In this document: positions 11,285-24,500 of the stretch, in pieces
How positions within the stretch are numbered: the first letter of the stretch is position 1
How the letters are laid out: each line of letters begins with the position of its first letter
Assembly (NCBI GenBank): GCA_016858145.1
Contig: JAEHOE010000017.1
Location: 496,001-560,000 of the forward strand
Origin: Edaphochlamys debaryana
Taxonomy: Eukaryota; Chlorophyta; Chlorophyceae; Chlamydomonadales
Reading direction: 5' to 3'
Length of the DNA stretch: 64,000 nt
Notes under the pieces: generated by a model
Database searches by the model: none
Told to the model about the DNA's origin: nothing
The model's input: only the letters and a program-made list of their open reading frames with translations
Position numbers and translations under genes: made by a program

Positions 11285-14200
11285 ATGGCGGCGCCTCTTG
11301 TGGCGCTGCTGCTGGCAGCGGCGCTGCTCGCGTCGCCCGCGGCGGGTGCGGGCCGCGCGCTGCAAGGCAACATCAACCTCTCGCCGGTGAGGCCACAGCT
11401 GCACGCTAGCCGCGACGTAGCGGAGCCCACCCACCTGCGCTTGCAAGCAACGGTGCACGCACTGCAAGACAGTGCACCGCCATGACCTGCCTTTTTGGCC
11501 CGGGCCCGTTTCTGCAACACCCCCTCCGCTGCTGCCCCCTCTGCGCTGCAGATCAACAGGGCGTCGCCTTCGCCCTCCCCTTCTCCAGCCCGCTCACCGT
11601 CGCCGTCCCCCTCACCCTCACCCTCGCCCTCGCCGTCCCCATCACCCTCTCCAACCCCCTCACCCGCTACCGGGGGCGTGCCTGCCACCAAGCCGGGTGG
11701 AGTGCCGTCCACCAAGCCCAGCCCCAGCAACCCCTCGCCGTCGCCCTCGCCCTCGGCGTCGCCTTCATCACCTGCTGCCCAGCCGGTCCCGTCCTCGGGC
11801 CTGGCCGCGGGCACCATCACGACCATCACCTACCCCACCAACGGCTCCTTCGCTCCCGGCTGGCGCTCTGAGAGCTACGGCTGCAAGCCCTGCGAGTTCA
11901 CGGACACCCAGCACGTGGGTTTGGGGCACGGGAATGCGCCAGGGTTGCCGGGGGGACTGCTGCCCAGGTTGCAAGGCATGCCATCACCATCCTAGGGGCC
12001 GACTACTGGTTTGGCGCGCAGGCATCTCAGTTCCCACTCCCGTATCCTCCCGCTCTTGGTCCCCTTGCATCTCAACTCCCCGTCCTCTGCCACCCACTCT
12101 CTTTCCCCCCAGCGCCGCACCGAGGACGGCGCCAGCATCTACGCCGTGTTGGACGCATGGGGCGCCATCGTGCTGGCCACCGACACGCCCTTCGCCAGCA
12201 GCAGGTGCGCGCAGTGCACGCTCCTAGGACAGGGCTGATGCAACTAGCCGACTTTGTCCGTCTGGGGCCCGACCCACATGGGATCAATGTCCACCCGGCT
12301 TGACTAAAGCCGTTCCATGTCACGCAAGACCCGAAACTGCCACCCCTCACGCTCACTTGCCCGCGCCACGTGCGCCTTGCCCCTGCCCTTGCCCTTGCCG
12401 TTTCCTGCTAAACTGCCGATCCTGCATGCCCTCCACCCTCCTCCCGTCAGCGTGCTGGACATGTGGGTCAAGGGCGCCGGCGTGGCCCGCGCGGTGCTGT
12501 ACCTGCAGGACACCCAGGGGAGGCGCCTGAGCAGGTGGGTTGGGGCGGGATGCCTTAACGAGGGCGAGGAATAGCTGTAGGGGTATGCAGCTTGCCAGTG
12601 GCGCCATCTCAACCCTTGACGGCAAGGGGCAAGCAGCCTCAAGCAGCCAGGGGCTAGTGCGTTGCTGTGTCACAGAGCCTGTGCCCGTTACCTCAGCAGC
12701 GCCTGCCCTCCCTGTGTGCACGCAGTGAGGTGCCCTTCGCCTACCTGCACATGAACCGCACCGAGGGCGTGACGTCGCTGGGCTCGGACGACGAGGGCTG
12801 GATGCGCCTCCAGGTGTCGGCACAGGCGCTGGCAGGAGCCGGCGCCGGCAGCTGGGACCGCATCATCTTCCGCGACGCCAGCGGTTGGTAGCCTCGGTCC
12901 GGGCGCTTTAAGACTATCAACGGCCCCTCAACCTTTGGCCATTCCCCTCCCAAAGCCACGCTTGCGGCAAGTTACAGGCCTCTCTTACGGCCCACTCTGT
13001 TGTCCCTCCGCTCCCGCCTCAACGCTGTCCCCGCGCTCCGCCCTGCCCGCCTGGCCCCACAGGCGACGGCTTCGCCCTGCAGCTGAGCTCGCTGCGCCTG
13101 ATTGCGCTGGGCGTGTCCGCCTCCGAGTGGTCCGACATTGACCTGGCCAGCCTGGGCCTGCAGCCCGTGACCGCCAAGCTGCTGCCGGTGCTCAACATGG
13201 GCGACACGGGCTTCACGGTGCGCCTGAGTGCGCCCGACTGAGAGCGTCTGTCTAAGGGGATAGGGGCATGCGCAGACCCCCTTAGCACATGTTTACAGGG
13301 TCTTGGCGATGTGGGTCGGCGCCTCTCGGCGCATTCCAGCTGTTGCTCCCTCGTCTTACGGCTTGTGAGGCTCACTGGCCCTGTGTACCGACCCTGTCTC
13401 GGCCGCCCTGGTGCCCACCCCGCAGGCCTCCTCCGACTCGGGCGCCTCGCCCCTGCGCTTCATCATGAAGCTGCGCCCCACCTCCAAGCTCGGCAACCTC
13501 AAGAGCATCTGCTACGTGAGCAAGCTTCCTGGGACCCCGGGTCCCCCTTACACATAGTTAGCCTAAGAGCGCTTGTGGGTGACATGCCTTTTGCTCCCCG
13601 CATTCCCTCTCCTGGATACGCAGGAGCTGGCCGGCCAGATGACCCTGGGGTCTCAGCGCTTCCGTGGCGCCTGCGACGCCATCAGCATCCCCACCGTCTT
13701 TGACTTCGACAAGGCCGACAGCAGCGACCTGCCCTGGAGCTTCCAGTCCTTCACCGTGTCCTCCGAGGTGAACAAAGAGCCGTGCTCTCAGTCCCAAAAG
13801 CCCTGATGAGTACCCCGAACCCGCCGCCGCTCGCGGGGAGCCCTGCCGTTCCGCACACGCGTAGTGCCGTGCCCCAACGCATGCCCTCCTCACCCCTCCG
13901 TCCCTTGCCGCCCGCAGGCCGACGTGCTGGCCATGCGCGCGTCGCTGGGCTCTTCGCTCGAGTACCTGGAGCTGGACCTCATCGCCTCCATCGACGATGA
14001 AGTCATCAGCCACAACCCGCCCTGCCCCGCCGCCAACGCCTCGACCGCCGGCACCGCTTCCACTCAGGGCGAGCGCGGCCCCATGGTGGTAACCCAGCCC
14101 GAGCCCACCCCCTCGCCTTCGCCCTCGTCCTCACCCGCGCCGCCCGCGTCTGGCGTCCCACGTGACGACTGCGCCTGCTCCGGGGTGGGTGTGGGGCTTC

Positions 14201-16733
14201 AGAGCTATGGGAACTTGTGTGCGGCGGAGGGCTGGGGCAAGGGGGGGTCCCAAGAGCAAGGCTATGGTCAATCTTTTGGGGTCTCGCAGGGGTCTCGGCT
14301 GTAGCATCCCGTATCATCACCCTTCTCTCTCACCTGCGGTGATTCACCTCACGCTCAATCCTCTACCCCCTGCCTTGCAGCTGTTCTCGCCCGTGTGCGG
14401 CTCTGACGGCAAAACCTACTCGAACGCCTGCGAGGCCTGGTGCGCGGGCCTGTCTCGCTGGACCAACGGCGACTGCAACGCCCCCATGAGCCCCGGTGGC
14501 AACGGTAGCAGCGGCTACAGCGGCGCCGAGACCACCGACTGGAGCCCCAGGTCGTGGGGCCTGGACCGCATTGATCAGTACAACCTGCCCCTCGACGGCC
14601 ACTACACCCCCGGCCGCCTCGACGGCACCGGCACCCACGGTGGGTTCCCGGCCGCGGCCGAGGGCATGCACTCATCCGTCCATTTCCGGCCTTCCATGTC
14701 CCTGCGTGCCCTCAGCTCGCACTGCCCATGCCGCTCGGCTCCCCACCCCGCAGTATTCGTGGTGGACACGGGCGTGCGCACCAGCCATGAGGACTTCAAG
14801 GGCCGCGTCAGCACCGGCGCCACCACCGTCGGCAGCAGCTCCTGGGACGACAACGGGTGCGTGGGGCGGCGGGGGCCTGGGCCGGGTTTGGAGCCATGAT
14901 AGCCCCGGCGTGAGTACCGCTAACACGCACGTTGCCTCCCCGACTCGCCCTCCTTTGCCTCGCAGTCATGGCACCCACGTCGCAGGTCCGTGGGGTGCTT
15001 GGGCACATCCACAGAGGGTTACGCATGATGCAATTGTGCTGGCAGGGACCATCCGGGTATTCTGCCCACCCCCGCTCGTGAACTCCGGACTTCCCTGTCC
15101 CTGCGCAGGCACCATTCTGGGCGCCATCCACGGCGTGGCGCGCAACGCCATCCTGCACCCCGTCAAGGCACGTGGAGGGGGGGAGCCGTCAGGGCACATC
15201 TGATGTCACGCACGCCAGTCTGAGCTGCAGCGAGTTCAAAGCGTCACCCGCTATTCCTTCATCACCAAGACACGGTGCCCTTTCCGCCCCCCTCCTCCCC
15301 GCCCTCCTCCAGGTCATGGACTCGTCCGGCTCCGGCTCCTACTCCGACATCATCTCGGGCCTGGGATGGGTCAAGAACTACGTCAGAAACAACGGTATCA
15401 AGCAGGCCGTGGTCTGCATGTCCCTGGCCGGCTCCCGCGCGGCCTCCATGAACGACGCCGTCACGGACCTGGTCAACGTGAGCCCGGGCTGGGGAATGGC
15501 AGGGCGCGGGCCGCTTCAAATTGTCCTTCAGTCACGGGGCTCTCCTGAAAGTTTGCAGGCCAAGGCGGCTTTGGCATGCCTGGCCTGACGGACCGCCCAA
15601 CCATCCCTTCATACTTGTGGCCCACGCCCCGCCCGCGCAGAACGGCATCGTGGTTGTGGTGGCCGCGGGCAACAACAAGGGCGCGGACTCGTGCACCTAC
15701 TCCCCCGCCTCGGCCTCGGGCGTCACGGCTGTGGGCGCCTCCAACAGGGACGACACGCTCGGTGCGTGAGGCTGGGGGCCAAGAGGCGGGGGCGTGCCAA
15801 GAGGTCTCATCAGCAGGGGCATCCACTTGTCGGAGCCCCATAGCATCAGGGAGAGAGCCCAGTCACAAGCCAGTCGCCCCACCTGTCGACCCCCTACCTG
15901 CCCTCCCTTCCCTCCCTCGTTTCTCAGCTTACTACTCCAACATCGGGGCCTGTATCTTCACCTTCGCGCCCGGCTCCTCCATCGTATCCGCCTCGTACAA
16001 CTCCGACACCGGAGAGGCCACCATGAGCGGTACTTCCATGGCCGCCCCCCACGTGAGCCGGCAGTCAGCTTTCCAGGGTGCTGCTTGGGCCAAGCTGTGG
16101 GGAGGGGAGCAGGCCGCTGATGAGACCCAACGCCAGGCCTGCTGGCCTGGTTTGGCGAGCGCTGGCGAGCGGTGGGAAGGGTTCTTGCCGGAGCACAGAG
16201 CCCTAGCTTAGGCTTGCTGGACAGCGTCGGTGAGCCTGGAGAAGCACACATCCTCACGTGCTCGCTCGCTTGACGCCCTGTCCCTTCTCTCCGGAACGCA
16301 GGTGGCCGGCGTGGTGGCCATGCTGCTGCAGGCCTTCCCCGGCGCCCCCGTGTCGACCATCCAGAGCAGGCTCGACGCCGCCTCCGCCAAGATCCGCTTC
16401 ACCTCCTCCTCGCCTGCGCGCCTGCTCAACGGCCAAACCTCCCGCCTGGTGCCCCCCTCGCCCACGCCCAGCCCCTCGCCCTCGCCCAGCCCCAAGCCGG
16501 CTTCCCCCTCGCCTTCGCCGTCGCCGAGCCCCAAGCCGGCCTCGCCCTCGCCTTCTCCCAGCCCCAAGCCGGCTTCGCCCTCACCCTCGCCCTCGCCCAG
16601 CCCCTTCTACTTCCCCTGGTTCCCCGTCAGCAGCCCCTCGCCTTCGCCGTCCCCCTCCCCCGCGCCCGCGCCCAACGTCATCACCAAGCCCACCTGGTGC
16701 AGCCTCTGCTCCTGGTGCCTCATGTGCAGTTAG
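11285..16733 (+). CDS. secreted subtilisin-like serine protease with Kazal domain
   Basis: Seventeen exons: 11285-11386, 11552-11914, 12113-12204, 12451-12534, 12726-12883, 13063-13217, 13426-13515, 13624-13767, 13918-14184, 14381-14639, 14754-14856, 14966-14985, 15109-15167, 15313-15477, 15641-15761, 15928-16052, 16302-16733 (912 residues). Residues 1-22 are a signal peptide. A Ser-Pro-rich linker covers about 36-100, then an unrecognised, probably beta-rich region to about 450. A Kazal-type inhibitor domain has six Cys (481, 483, 491, 502, 506, 517) and the core [14 protein letters not shown]. The S8 peptidase domain follows with Asp576 in [13 protein letters not shown], His607 in NGHGTHVAG, oxyanion Asn698 and Ser764 in GTSMAAPH; these boxes point to the proteinase K branch. 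The tail has a second Ser-Pro region and ends with a Cys-rich peptide. Ser-Pro linkers suggest a cell-wall or extracellular-matrix protease, as in algal hatching enzymes; the substrate is unknown. Intron 13 uses a GC donor. Confidence 0.9.
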
Positions 16734-18559
16734 ATCGACTCGGATGGAGTAGTGTTGGGGTCCGCCCCAGGAGGGCAGAGCCCTGTGACTGCCAGTCACG
16801 CAGTGCGTGCGGGGCCAGCGACGGGGCCCCTTGGGTGCACCCCGTGTGATGAGAGCCTCATACATACGGTAGCTAAGCCATTCTTCCGTCACCTCTCTCT
16901 GGGATGCACCACATCCCGCGAACATATCATTCATGCATACCGATGATGACGACACTGGCTCACTGCTGATTCAAGTTTAGCGACACCTAATGGACCAGGG
17001 TAGCATAGAAGGGGCGGGGGGCATCCCGTGCAGGGAAGCTTTGACCAGTCGTGGCGTAGGACGTAGGGTGGAGGGTAGGGAGCTTACCGAAGCCGTCAGG
17101 GGCTTACCCTGTGCAGTACGGGAAGGCGCTCTCCTTCAGGCCTTACTGTACGTACTGAAGGCGTAAGAAACATTTGCTCACCGATAATTTGAGCCGGATG
17201 TCGGTGGCAGGTGCGGCATCCGGACGGGCGCATGGCGCAGAGGCCCCGGTAGCACATGTGGTCTGCGCCGAAGCTATACTGCGAGCGAGCCCGAAGCTGT
17301 GGCCTGAAGCTGTCCTGACCGAGGCGTAAGTCCCGCTGGAACTGGCGAAGGGCGCGGCGAAGGGCACGCCGTGCATGCTGTAACGCATCTGGCTTGAAGC
17401 ATCGGTGCCTCTACCGCCCCCTCGCCGCTTGCGGAAAGTCACAGCACGACAACAGTCCATGGATTAGGAGTTGAGAGAGTGTGGCTCGTGAGAGCAGGCT
17501 AACCAGTGCTGGTATCTTACCCGCCGCACCCACCAAGCTCTGCAAGAACGGCCCCACCGGAAGGCTCGTTTCCTTCTTGCCATGAGCAAGAACGGACCTC
17601 CCAACAAGGCCTTTCCGTGCTTGTTGGGCTGGCCGCATGCAGCCCCCACGCCCTACGCAGCCCCACGTCCCTCTGCTCCCTCATGCAATCTCACCCCGCA
17701 TTGCGGCTAGGGCCTGCATGTCCCAAAGTCCCTTGCCCTACGGCTGGACCGCACGCACCCCTCACACTCCTCGAAGCCTTCTGTACCTAGTGCAGCCCCA
17801 CCCAGCATTCCGGCTGGGGCTCCGTGGATTCCCACGCTCTTCTCCTACGGCTTAGCCCTGCGCTTCTGCTGCATCCGTACCCCACGTCCTGGCTTGGGCA
17901 AGATTGGTGACCTGTCAAGACCCCCAAACTTTCTTGCATAGGAGAAAGAACGGGTGGTTGGAATCGGCTGAACCGGCCAAAGCGTGGCAAGAACGTAGCA
18001 GGAACGGGTGCGAGAGCGAAAAGAAGAAGATACCAGCACTGAAGCCAACAGAGGCCAAGTGGCCAAGGGCTGACGATGCTTAGTCCAGATTGCAGCTTGG
18101 GGACGGGGCACGGCGGGCGGGTGGGTGGGGGTTCGCACCGAGCGAGTGAGTCGGACGCGGAGCCAGAGGTGTCACATCACGTCTGGGCTCGGGGCTTCGT
18201 TGCATGCTTTCCGGGCACGTTTGGGTTTGGTGGACGCGTCAAGCCCCATGCCGGCGGCAGAAGGGGAGAGGGCCCGGGGGAAGCGCGGGGTTGCCAAAGC
18301 GTGTCGGCCGCCATTGTGTATGCGGCCTGTTTCGGGCAAAGTCTGGGAGCACCTACCCGTTGTCGCTCTATTGAGGACAGAACTCGCGAAACTGGGCAGG
18401 CGTCAAGGTATCTCTTAGACAGACGTGCACACTCGCGCGGCGTGCACACCCTGCACAGGCCTTCGTGACGTTGGCCGCGCGCTCCTTACACACCCGACGG
18501 TACACGCATCAACTGCTGCTGGCAAACAGGTCGCTGGCTAGCTGCCCTCGAAGAGCGCA
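16734..18559. other. intergenic region, no supported gene
   Basis: This holds the 3' UTR of the protease and presumably the promoter of the LRR gene. Stretches at 17640-17870 contain short degenerate GCCCTACGGCT-like and CCCCACCC-like repeats. No exon is supported on either strand. Confidence 0.5.
17379..17383 (+). terminator. candidate poly(A) signal TGTAA
   Basis: First TGTAA after the protease stop codon, about 650 bases downstream; a 3' UTR of this size is normal in Chlamydomonadales. Assigned by motif only. Confidence 0.4.
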
Positions 18560-21500
18560 ATGGCGGAGCCGGACGCCCTCGACCCCCATTTGGTCGATCA
18601 CAGCGGTCTGGGCATCGCCGCTGTTCCCGATGAGGTAGGTAACATCAAAGAGCGGTCATGGGAGCACGGCCTGCTGCTCACATGGCGCGGCACATGCGTG
18701 CGTGTTTCCTCGCGTGCCGCAGGCTTTCACCAGAGCCGCGTGCACGTACCTGAAGCTGGGACAGAACAAGATCGCGACCATCCCGCCGGGCGTCTTCCCG
18801 CGGTTGCCCCACCTGAGCCTCCTCGACCTCACCAGCAACCGGCTCACAGATGCCGGGTTCCCCCACGACATCGCCAAATGCAGGCAAGGCCCCCTACCTC
18901 CACCATTACTGCATGCGCGCTAGCATCAGTGGCTCCTGGCTCCGTGGGTGTGGACCAGGTTAGGCCGCCCCCGCCCACGCACCCCTTCCCCTCGTTACCC
19001 CCCTCCCCTCCCCCCCCTCCCCTCCACCCCCCTCCCCTCCACCCCAGCGGTCTCAAGACGCTGCGCCTGGGCGGCAACAACCTGACGGCGGTGCCCGAGG
19101 CGCTGTTCCAGCTCACGGCCCTGGAGCGGCTGGAGCTGCACCGCAACGACATCCGGGACGCGGCGGGGCCCTGGTTCCAGCTGACGGCGCTGACGGTAGC
19201 TAGGGGGGGAGGGCGGAGGGAGGGAGGGGTGGGGCCCCTAGGGCGGACTCTGGTTTGCAAGGCTTGACGGGGCATGCTGGGCGACAGGGCCCTGGTTCCA
19301 GCTGACGGCGCTGACGGTGGGGAACCGAGGGGGAAAGAGCGGGGGTGGGGAAGGGGTTCGAGGCGGGGTGCGGGCACGGTGGGCGTGAGGCGAGGGCTCT
19401 GGTGTGCAAGGGGGTGGACGGGGCATGCCGGGAGGGCCGGCCGGCGCCACGTCTCGGGCCGTCCTGGTGGGGCGTCCCGCCGCTTACAATCCCCGCCCCC
19501 GTTTTCCCCCACCCAGGCCCTGAACCTTGCCAACAATGACATCCGCTCGCTGTCCCCCGACATCGGATGGCTGCCGCTCACGGAGCTCAATGTGGGGAGG
19601 GGGAGGGAGGGGGGTTGGGCTGGGTGGGGTTGATCGGTTACAGGAAATGGCGATGGCAGCCTCACCCCAGCGTTCACGTTCACTGCCGGAATGGGCACTG
19701 TGGTGACCGGTCCATGGATGCGTGCACATGCGCGGGAATGGGCAGGGCCACCGTTGCCACGGACTGCGGACTACGGCCGAAGCTCTGCAACCATGATGTC
19801 ACGCCTCTCGCATTCGCCCCTCCCTCCCCCACAGGTGGAGGGCAACGCCAACCTGCTTATGCCGCCCAACGTCCTGGCGGGGGGCTTCAAGTGGGTGGAG
19901 AGTTGGGGTGGGAGGGGGATGGGAGGTGGTGGATGGAGGTGGGCCTGTGAGGTCTGGGGCTGGCTTGTGGATGCGGAGCCGTCTGTTGCACGACTGAGAG
20001 GGGGTGGAGGACCTTCGCTCCTCAGGGCCAGTGACCTCCTACAATCAGGCTCTGCCTCTACAGCCTGATCCTGATCGCGATCCCGAATTCCCGCGGATCT
20101 CGCGCAGGTGGATCATGTCGTACCTGCAGGTGATCTGCGAGCAGCACCGGCTGGTGGAGCAGCACCTTGACAAGTTCACGGCTCCCGCGATCGAGGGAGA
20201 AGGGGGGGCGCCGCTCAAGGTGGGGATGGAGGGACGGGGGGGGGGAAGCGGGGAAGGGGGGAAGGGGGGTGGCGGGACTCCCATCCTTGCGTGGCGTCGG
20301 GCGGCACCAATGACCCAGTACAGATTCCTGCCCCCTCCTTTGACCTTCTCACAGAGAAACCGGATAGCACGGGGCCTTATCTCACCCAGAGCGCGTGCCC
20401 TCACCTGAATTGCACCTCCGCCTCCCCCCCCTGAACCGCCCCGACGCCCGCCCCTCCCCCCAGGCCCGCCCCTCAGACCCCCGCCAGCTCTCGGCGCTGG
20501 TGGCCCGCCGCCTGGGCGCCGCCGCAGTGACGGGGGTGCTGGCGCTGGGGCACTGCGGCACGGACGCAGCGCTCGCGGAGCTGTCCAAGCTGCAGGTGGG
20601 GTGGGGGATGGGGGGGGTTGGGGGGGGACGTGTGTTTTGACACGCGTCGGCGCCTGGTGCCGAGCTGCCCAAGCTGCAGGTGTGTGTGTGTGGGGGGGGC
20701 TCTTGTGGAGTGGGGAGGAGGCACATGCAACAGGGCGTCTCACCGCTCCCGTCTGTGGCCGAACTCTACCGGTACTTCGCACGGCAGGCTGCGCGCCAGC
20801 ACTGTGGAACCGACTGCACAGGAAGCTTAACAGACATCGTCCCATACACCCGCCCCCCCCGTGCCCCCACTCTCCCTCCTCCCCCCCCCACCTCAGGCTG
20901 TGTACGTGGCTGACGTCCGCCACAACGGCTGGAGCTCCGTGCCCGCCTCCGTGTTGCGGCTCAACGGCCTGGTGGTGCTGAACGCCAGCGACAACGCGGT
21001 GGAGAGCCTGGCGGAGGGTGGGGGGGGGAGGGGGGGAGGGGGGGTGATCTTTGACGAGGGGGAGATGGAGGGAGCGGGGCAGACGGGGTCGCGGCGGGGA
21101 GCGATGCCTCGTATACCGGTGCCAGCATCAGCAGATGAGCGGCGGTGGCCTGACTGTCCCCGCTCAACCCCCTCACCCCACCGCCCCAACCCCCTCTTCC
21201 CCTCGACGCCCCCTACCGGTATCCAGCCCCCGACCTTGGCTTCCTTGGTTGTCCCTCCCTCCCTATCCGCTCTATCTCTTTTTTCGCTCTCCAATGCTCC
21301 GGAAATCCCCCCCCCCCCCCAGGCATCACCCCCCAGCACCTGGGCGTGCTCAACCTGTCCTTCAACCGCATCAAGGCGCTGCCACCCGCACTGGGCGCAG
21401 CGCCCGTGCTGCAGCAGGTGGGGAGGGGGTGGAGGGGGGCTGAGCGGAGCTTGATGGGGTGAAGGTGTGGAGGGGATACGGTTGGAGAGGGTGCGCTCCG

Positions 21501-24500
21501 CCTCGGCACGCAGGGGGTGCGGCAGGTAGGGGGGGGCGGAGGAGGGAATCCTTCCTTTCCCGTCCCTTCCCTTCCCCTCCCTGAGCGCTGTGCTGTGCTG
21601 TACTGTGCACCCTCCGAGACGAAAGAACAACCGCCAACCAACTGCCCAACTGTCCCACCGGCCAACTCCCAACCGCCGTTGTACCGCAGATGTACCTGGC
21701 CAACAACCAGCTCACGGACCTGCCCCGCACCTTCGCCTGCCTCCCCATGGTGGACCTCTTCCTGTCGGAGAACCTGTTTGAGAAGGCGCGTGTGTGTGGG
21801 GCGGGGGTGATGGAAGGGAGGGGTAGGTAAGGGGAGGGAGAGGAGGGTAAGGAAGAGGGGGGAAGTAGGCGGACCACGACGGGAGAGGATCTCCCAACAC
21901 GCCCATCCTCGACGCACACCCAATCCCCTCCCATTCCTCCCCTTACCCCCCCCCTCACCTCACCTCTCCCCCCCCCCAGGTCCCGGTGGCCGTGCTGGGC
22001 ATGTCCCAGCTGGCCAAGCTTTCCATGGCCTGCTGCCGCCTGGGGGAGGTGCCGGACGCACTGGGGGGGGTCAACACGCTCAAGTGAGGGGGGGAGGGAT
22101 GGGGAGGGAGGGGAAAGGGAGAGGGAGAGGGAAGGGTAAGTGGCGTTGAGGGGGAGCACAAGTCAGCTGAACAGGGGAAAAGCTCTCTGGGATGATGATC
22201 TGACATCAGGACCGGAACCGTCACGGCCTCCTGCCCCTTGCCACTCTGCCCCGCTCTCGCTTCCCCCCCCCCCCCCAGGTTTCTGGACCTGTCCTTCAAC
22301 CAGCTCAAGACGCTCCCCGACGGCCTGTCCCGCCTCACCGCCCTCAACGCCCTCAACGTCTCCTTCAACCCCCTGGGCCCCGCCTTCCCGCCCGTGCTCA
22401 CCGCCATCACCTCACTGCTGGAGCTCAACCTGGACTTCACGGGTGGGCCCGGGCGGGCCCGGGCGGGCTGTCTTGGGCCCGGCGGTTGGGCCTGGCAGTT
22501 GGCTTGCAGGATTGCGGACCTGGAGCCGTGATCGGGCCCGGTGGTTGGGCCTCGCAAGGCGGTCCTGGCTTTGAGCCGCGCCTGCGGGCCACAAACCACC
22601 AAACCATCCCCCTCCCACCTCCCACCTCCCAACCCCCTCCCAACCCCCCCCCCAACCCCCTCTAACTCGTCAAAGATCACCCACCCACCCACCCAACCCC
22701 CTCCCCCCCAGGCGTGTCCTCCGTGCCTGAGGGCCTGGGCGAGCTGCGGCGGCTCGAGGGGCTGCAGCTCGAGGGCTGCCCCCTGCCGCCCCCCCTGGAC
22801 ACCTTGTACGCGGCCAACCCGCTGCTGCTGGTGCAGGTGCGACCGGGGGGGGGCGTGGGCTTGGAGGGGGGCTTGCGGCAGGTGTGCCGCGGCTGACCGG
22901 ACTTTGCGAGTGCGAATCCCCTGAATCGTTTGTCTCACTCCTCTTCCCTTGCCCCCCCTCTTTATCCCCTCCCCCCAGGTTCACAACACGGCGCTGGTGT
23001 CCCTGGACCTATCGGGGCTGGGGCTCGAGATGGTGAGGCGGCAGGAGGGTGTGTGTGTGTTTAGGATGCGTAGGGTGGGCGCGTGATACTTACAAGTGCA
23101 GTTGTGTGTGTGTGGAGGGGGTGGGGGGAGCACCCGGGGAGGGACGGACACTGTCCTCCGTGACCTCGCTTCACAGCCGAAGTGGGCGGGTGGGACCGCC
23201 CCGTGCAAGGCGCCTGGGGGCGACACGACGAGACCGGGGCAGCCGTCGAGACACCCTGCCACACCCTCTCCGCCGACCTCCCCCTCCCCCCTCCCCCTGT
23301 TGCCCCCAGGTGCCCCCCTCGCTCTCCCGCCTGGTGGGCCTCACGGGCCTGGACCTCTCCCGCAACCGCCTGCCGCGGCCCCCCGCGGAGCTGGCGGTGC
23401 TCACGGCCCTCACGGCGGTGCGTGGGGACTGGGGACTGGGGACTTGGGGGGGCGAAGCGGCTCCTTGGGGTCTGTTTGGGGACCTTGCTTCAGACCGCAG
23501 AACGCCCCGTATGCTGCTGCCCTTCGCGCGTGGGAGGCCCCCAGGATCCAGGATCCAGAGGCCCTCAGGATCCAGGATCCAGGATATAGAGGCTTGACCC
23601 CTTGCAAGCTGCGCTCGGTGAACCTGGCGTGGCGCCTACCTTGCCCTCCTGCCCTCGGCCCTATGCAGCAATGTAACCAGGCCCTCCGCTTCCCCCACCC
23701 CCCCACCCTCCCACCCCGCAGGTGTCCCTTCGCGGCAACCCCTTCGCCGCTCCCTACGCCGCCCTCCTGGAGGCCAAGGGGGACATGGCGGTGGTGGAGC
23801 TGGTGCAGCCCACGTCGGGTGGGGAGGGAGGGGGGCGGAGGGGCGTGTGTATTGGCACGGGGGGCTTGGAAGGGAGGCATGGTGGTGTTGGGGAGGGGGC
23901 GAGCAGGGGCGGACTGGGGCTTGGAGGCACGCCCACCCCTGCCCGACCGCACATGCATCCCTCTTGCCGCTCTTCCCTGCGGCATTGGGCCCTCCTTTCT
24001 GCCCAGACCCCTGCTCCCGACCTCTTACCGGCATGCCCCCAGCCTCTCCGGTCATCAATCACCACCCCCGCCCCCCATAACAACGCCCGCCCGCTCCCCC
24101 CCAACCCGCAGAGAAGCTGGACCTCTCCGGCTGTGGCTACAAGGCGCTGCCGGACGAGGTGGCGCCGCACGCAGGCCACCTGGCGCAGGTGCGTGATGCG
24201 CGTGACGTGCGGCGCACATGACGTGACATCGCACCCCCTATCTCCCGCACCCCTATCCTTCGGCTTCTTCCCTTCACCCCCCTTCCCCCCTTCCCTCCCC
24301 AACCCTGCCCTCCCCACCCCCCCAGCTCAAGCTGGCCACCAACGCCCTCGCCTGCCTGCCCGACTGGCTGTCCCAGTTCGGGCGCCTCACCACCTTAGTC
24401 ATCGACCACAACCCCAGCCTGGCGGGGCTGCCGGAGGTGGGGGGGGGGGGGGGTTGTGTGTGTTCAGGGCTGCTCGTGTAAAGGCCAGGGAAAGCGTAGG

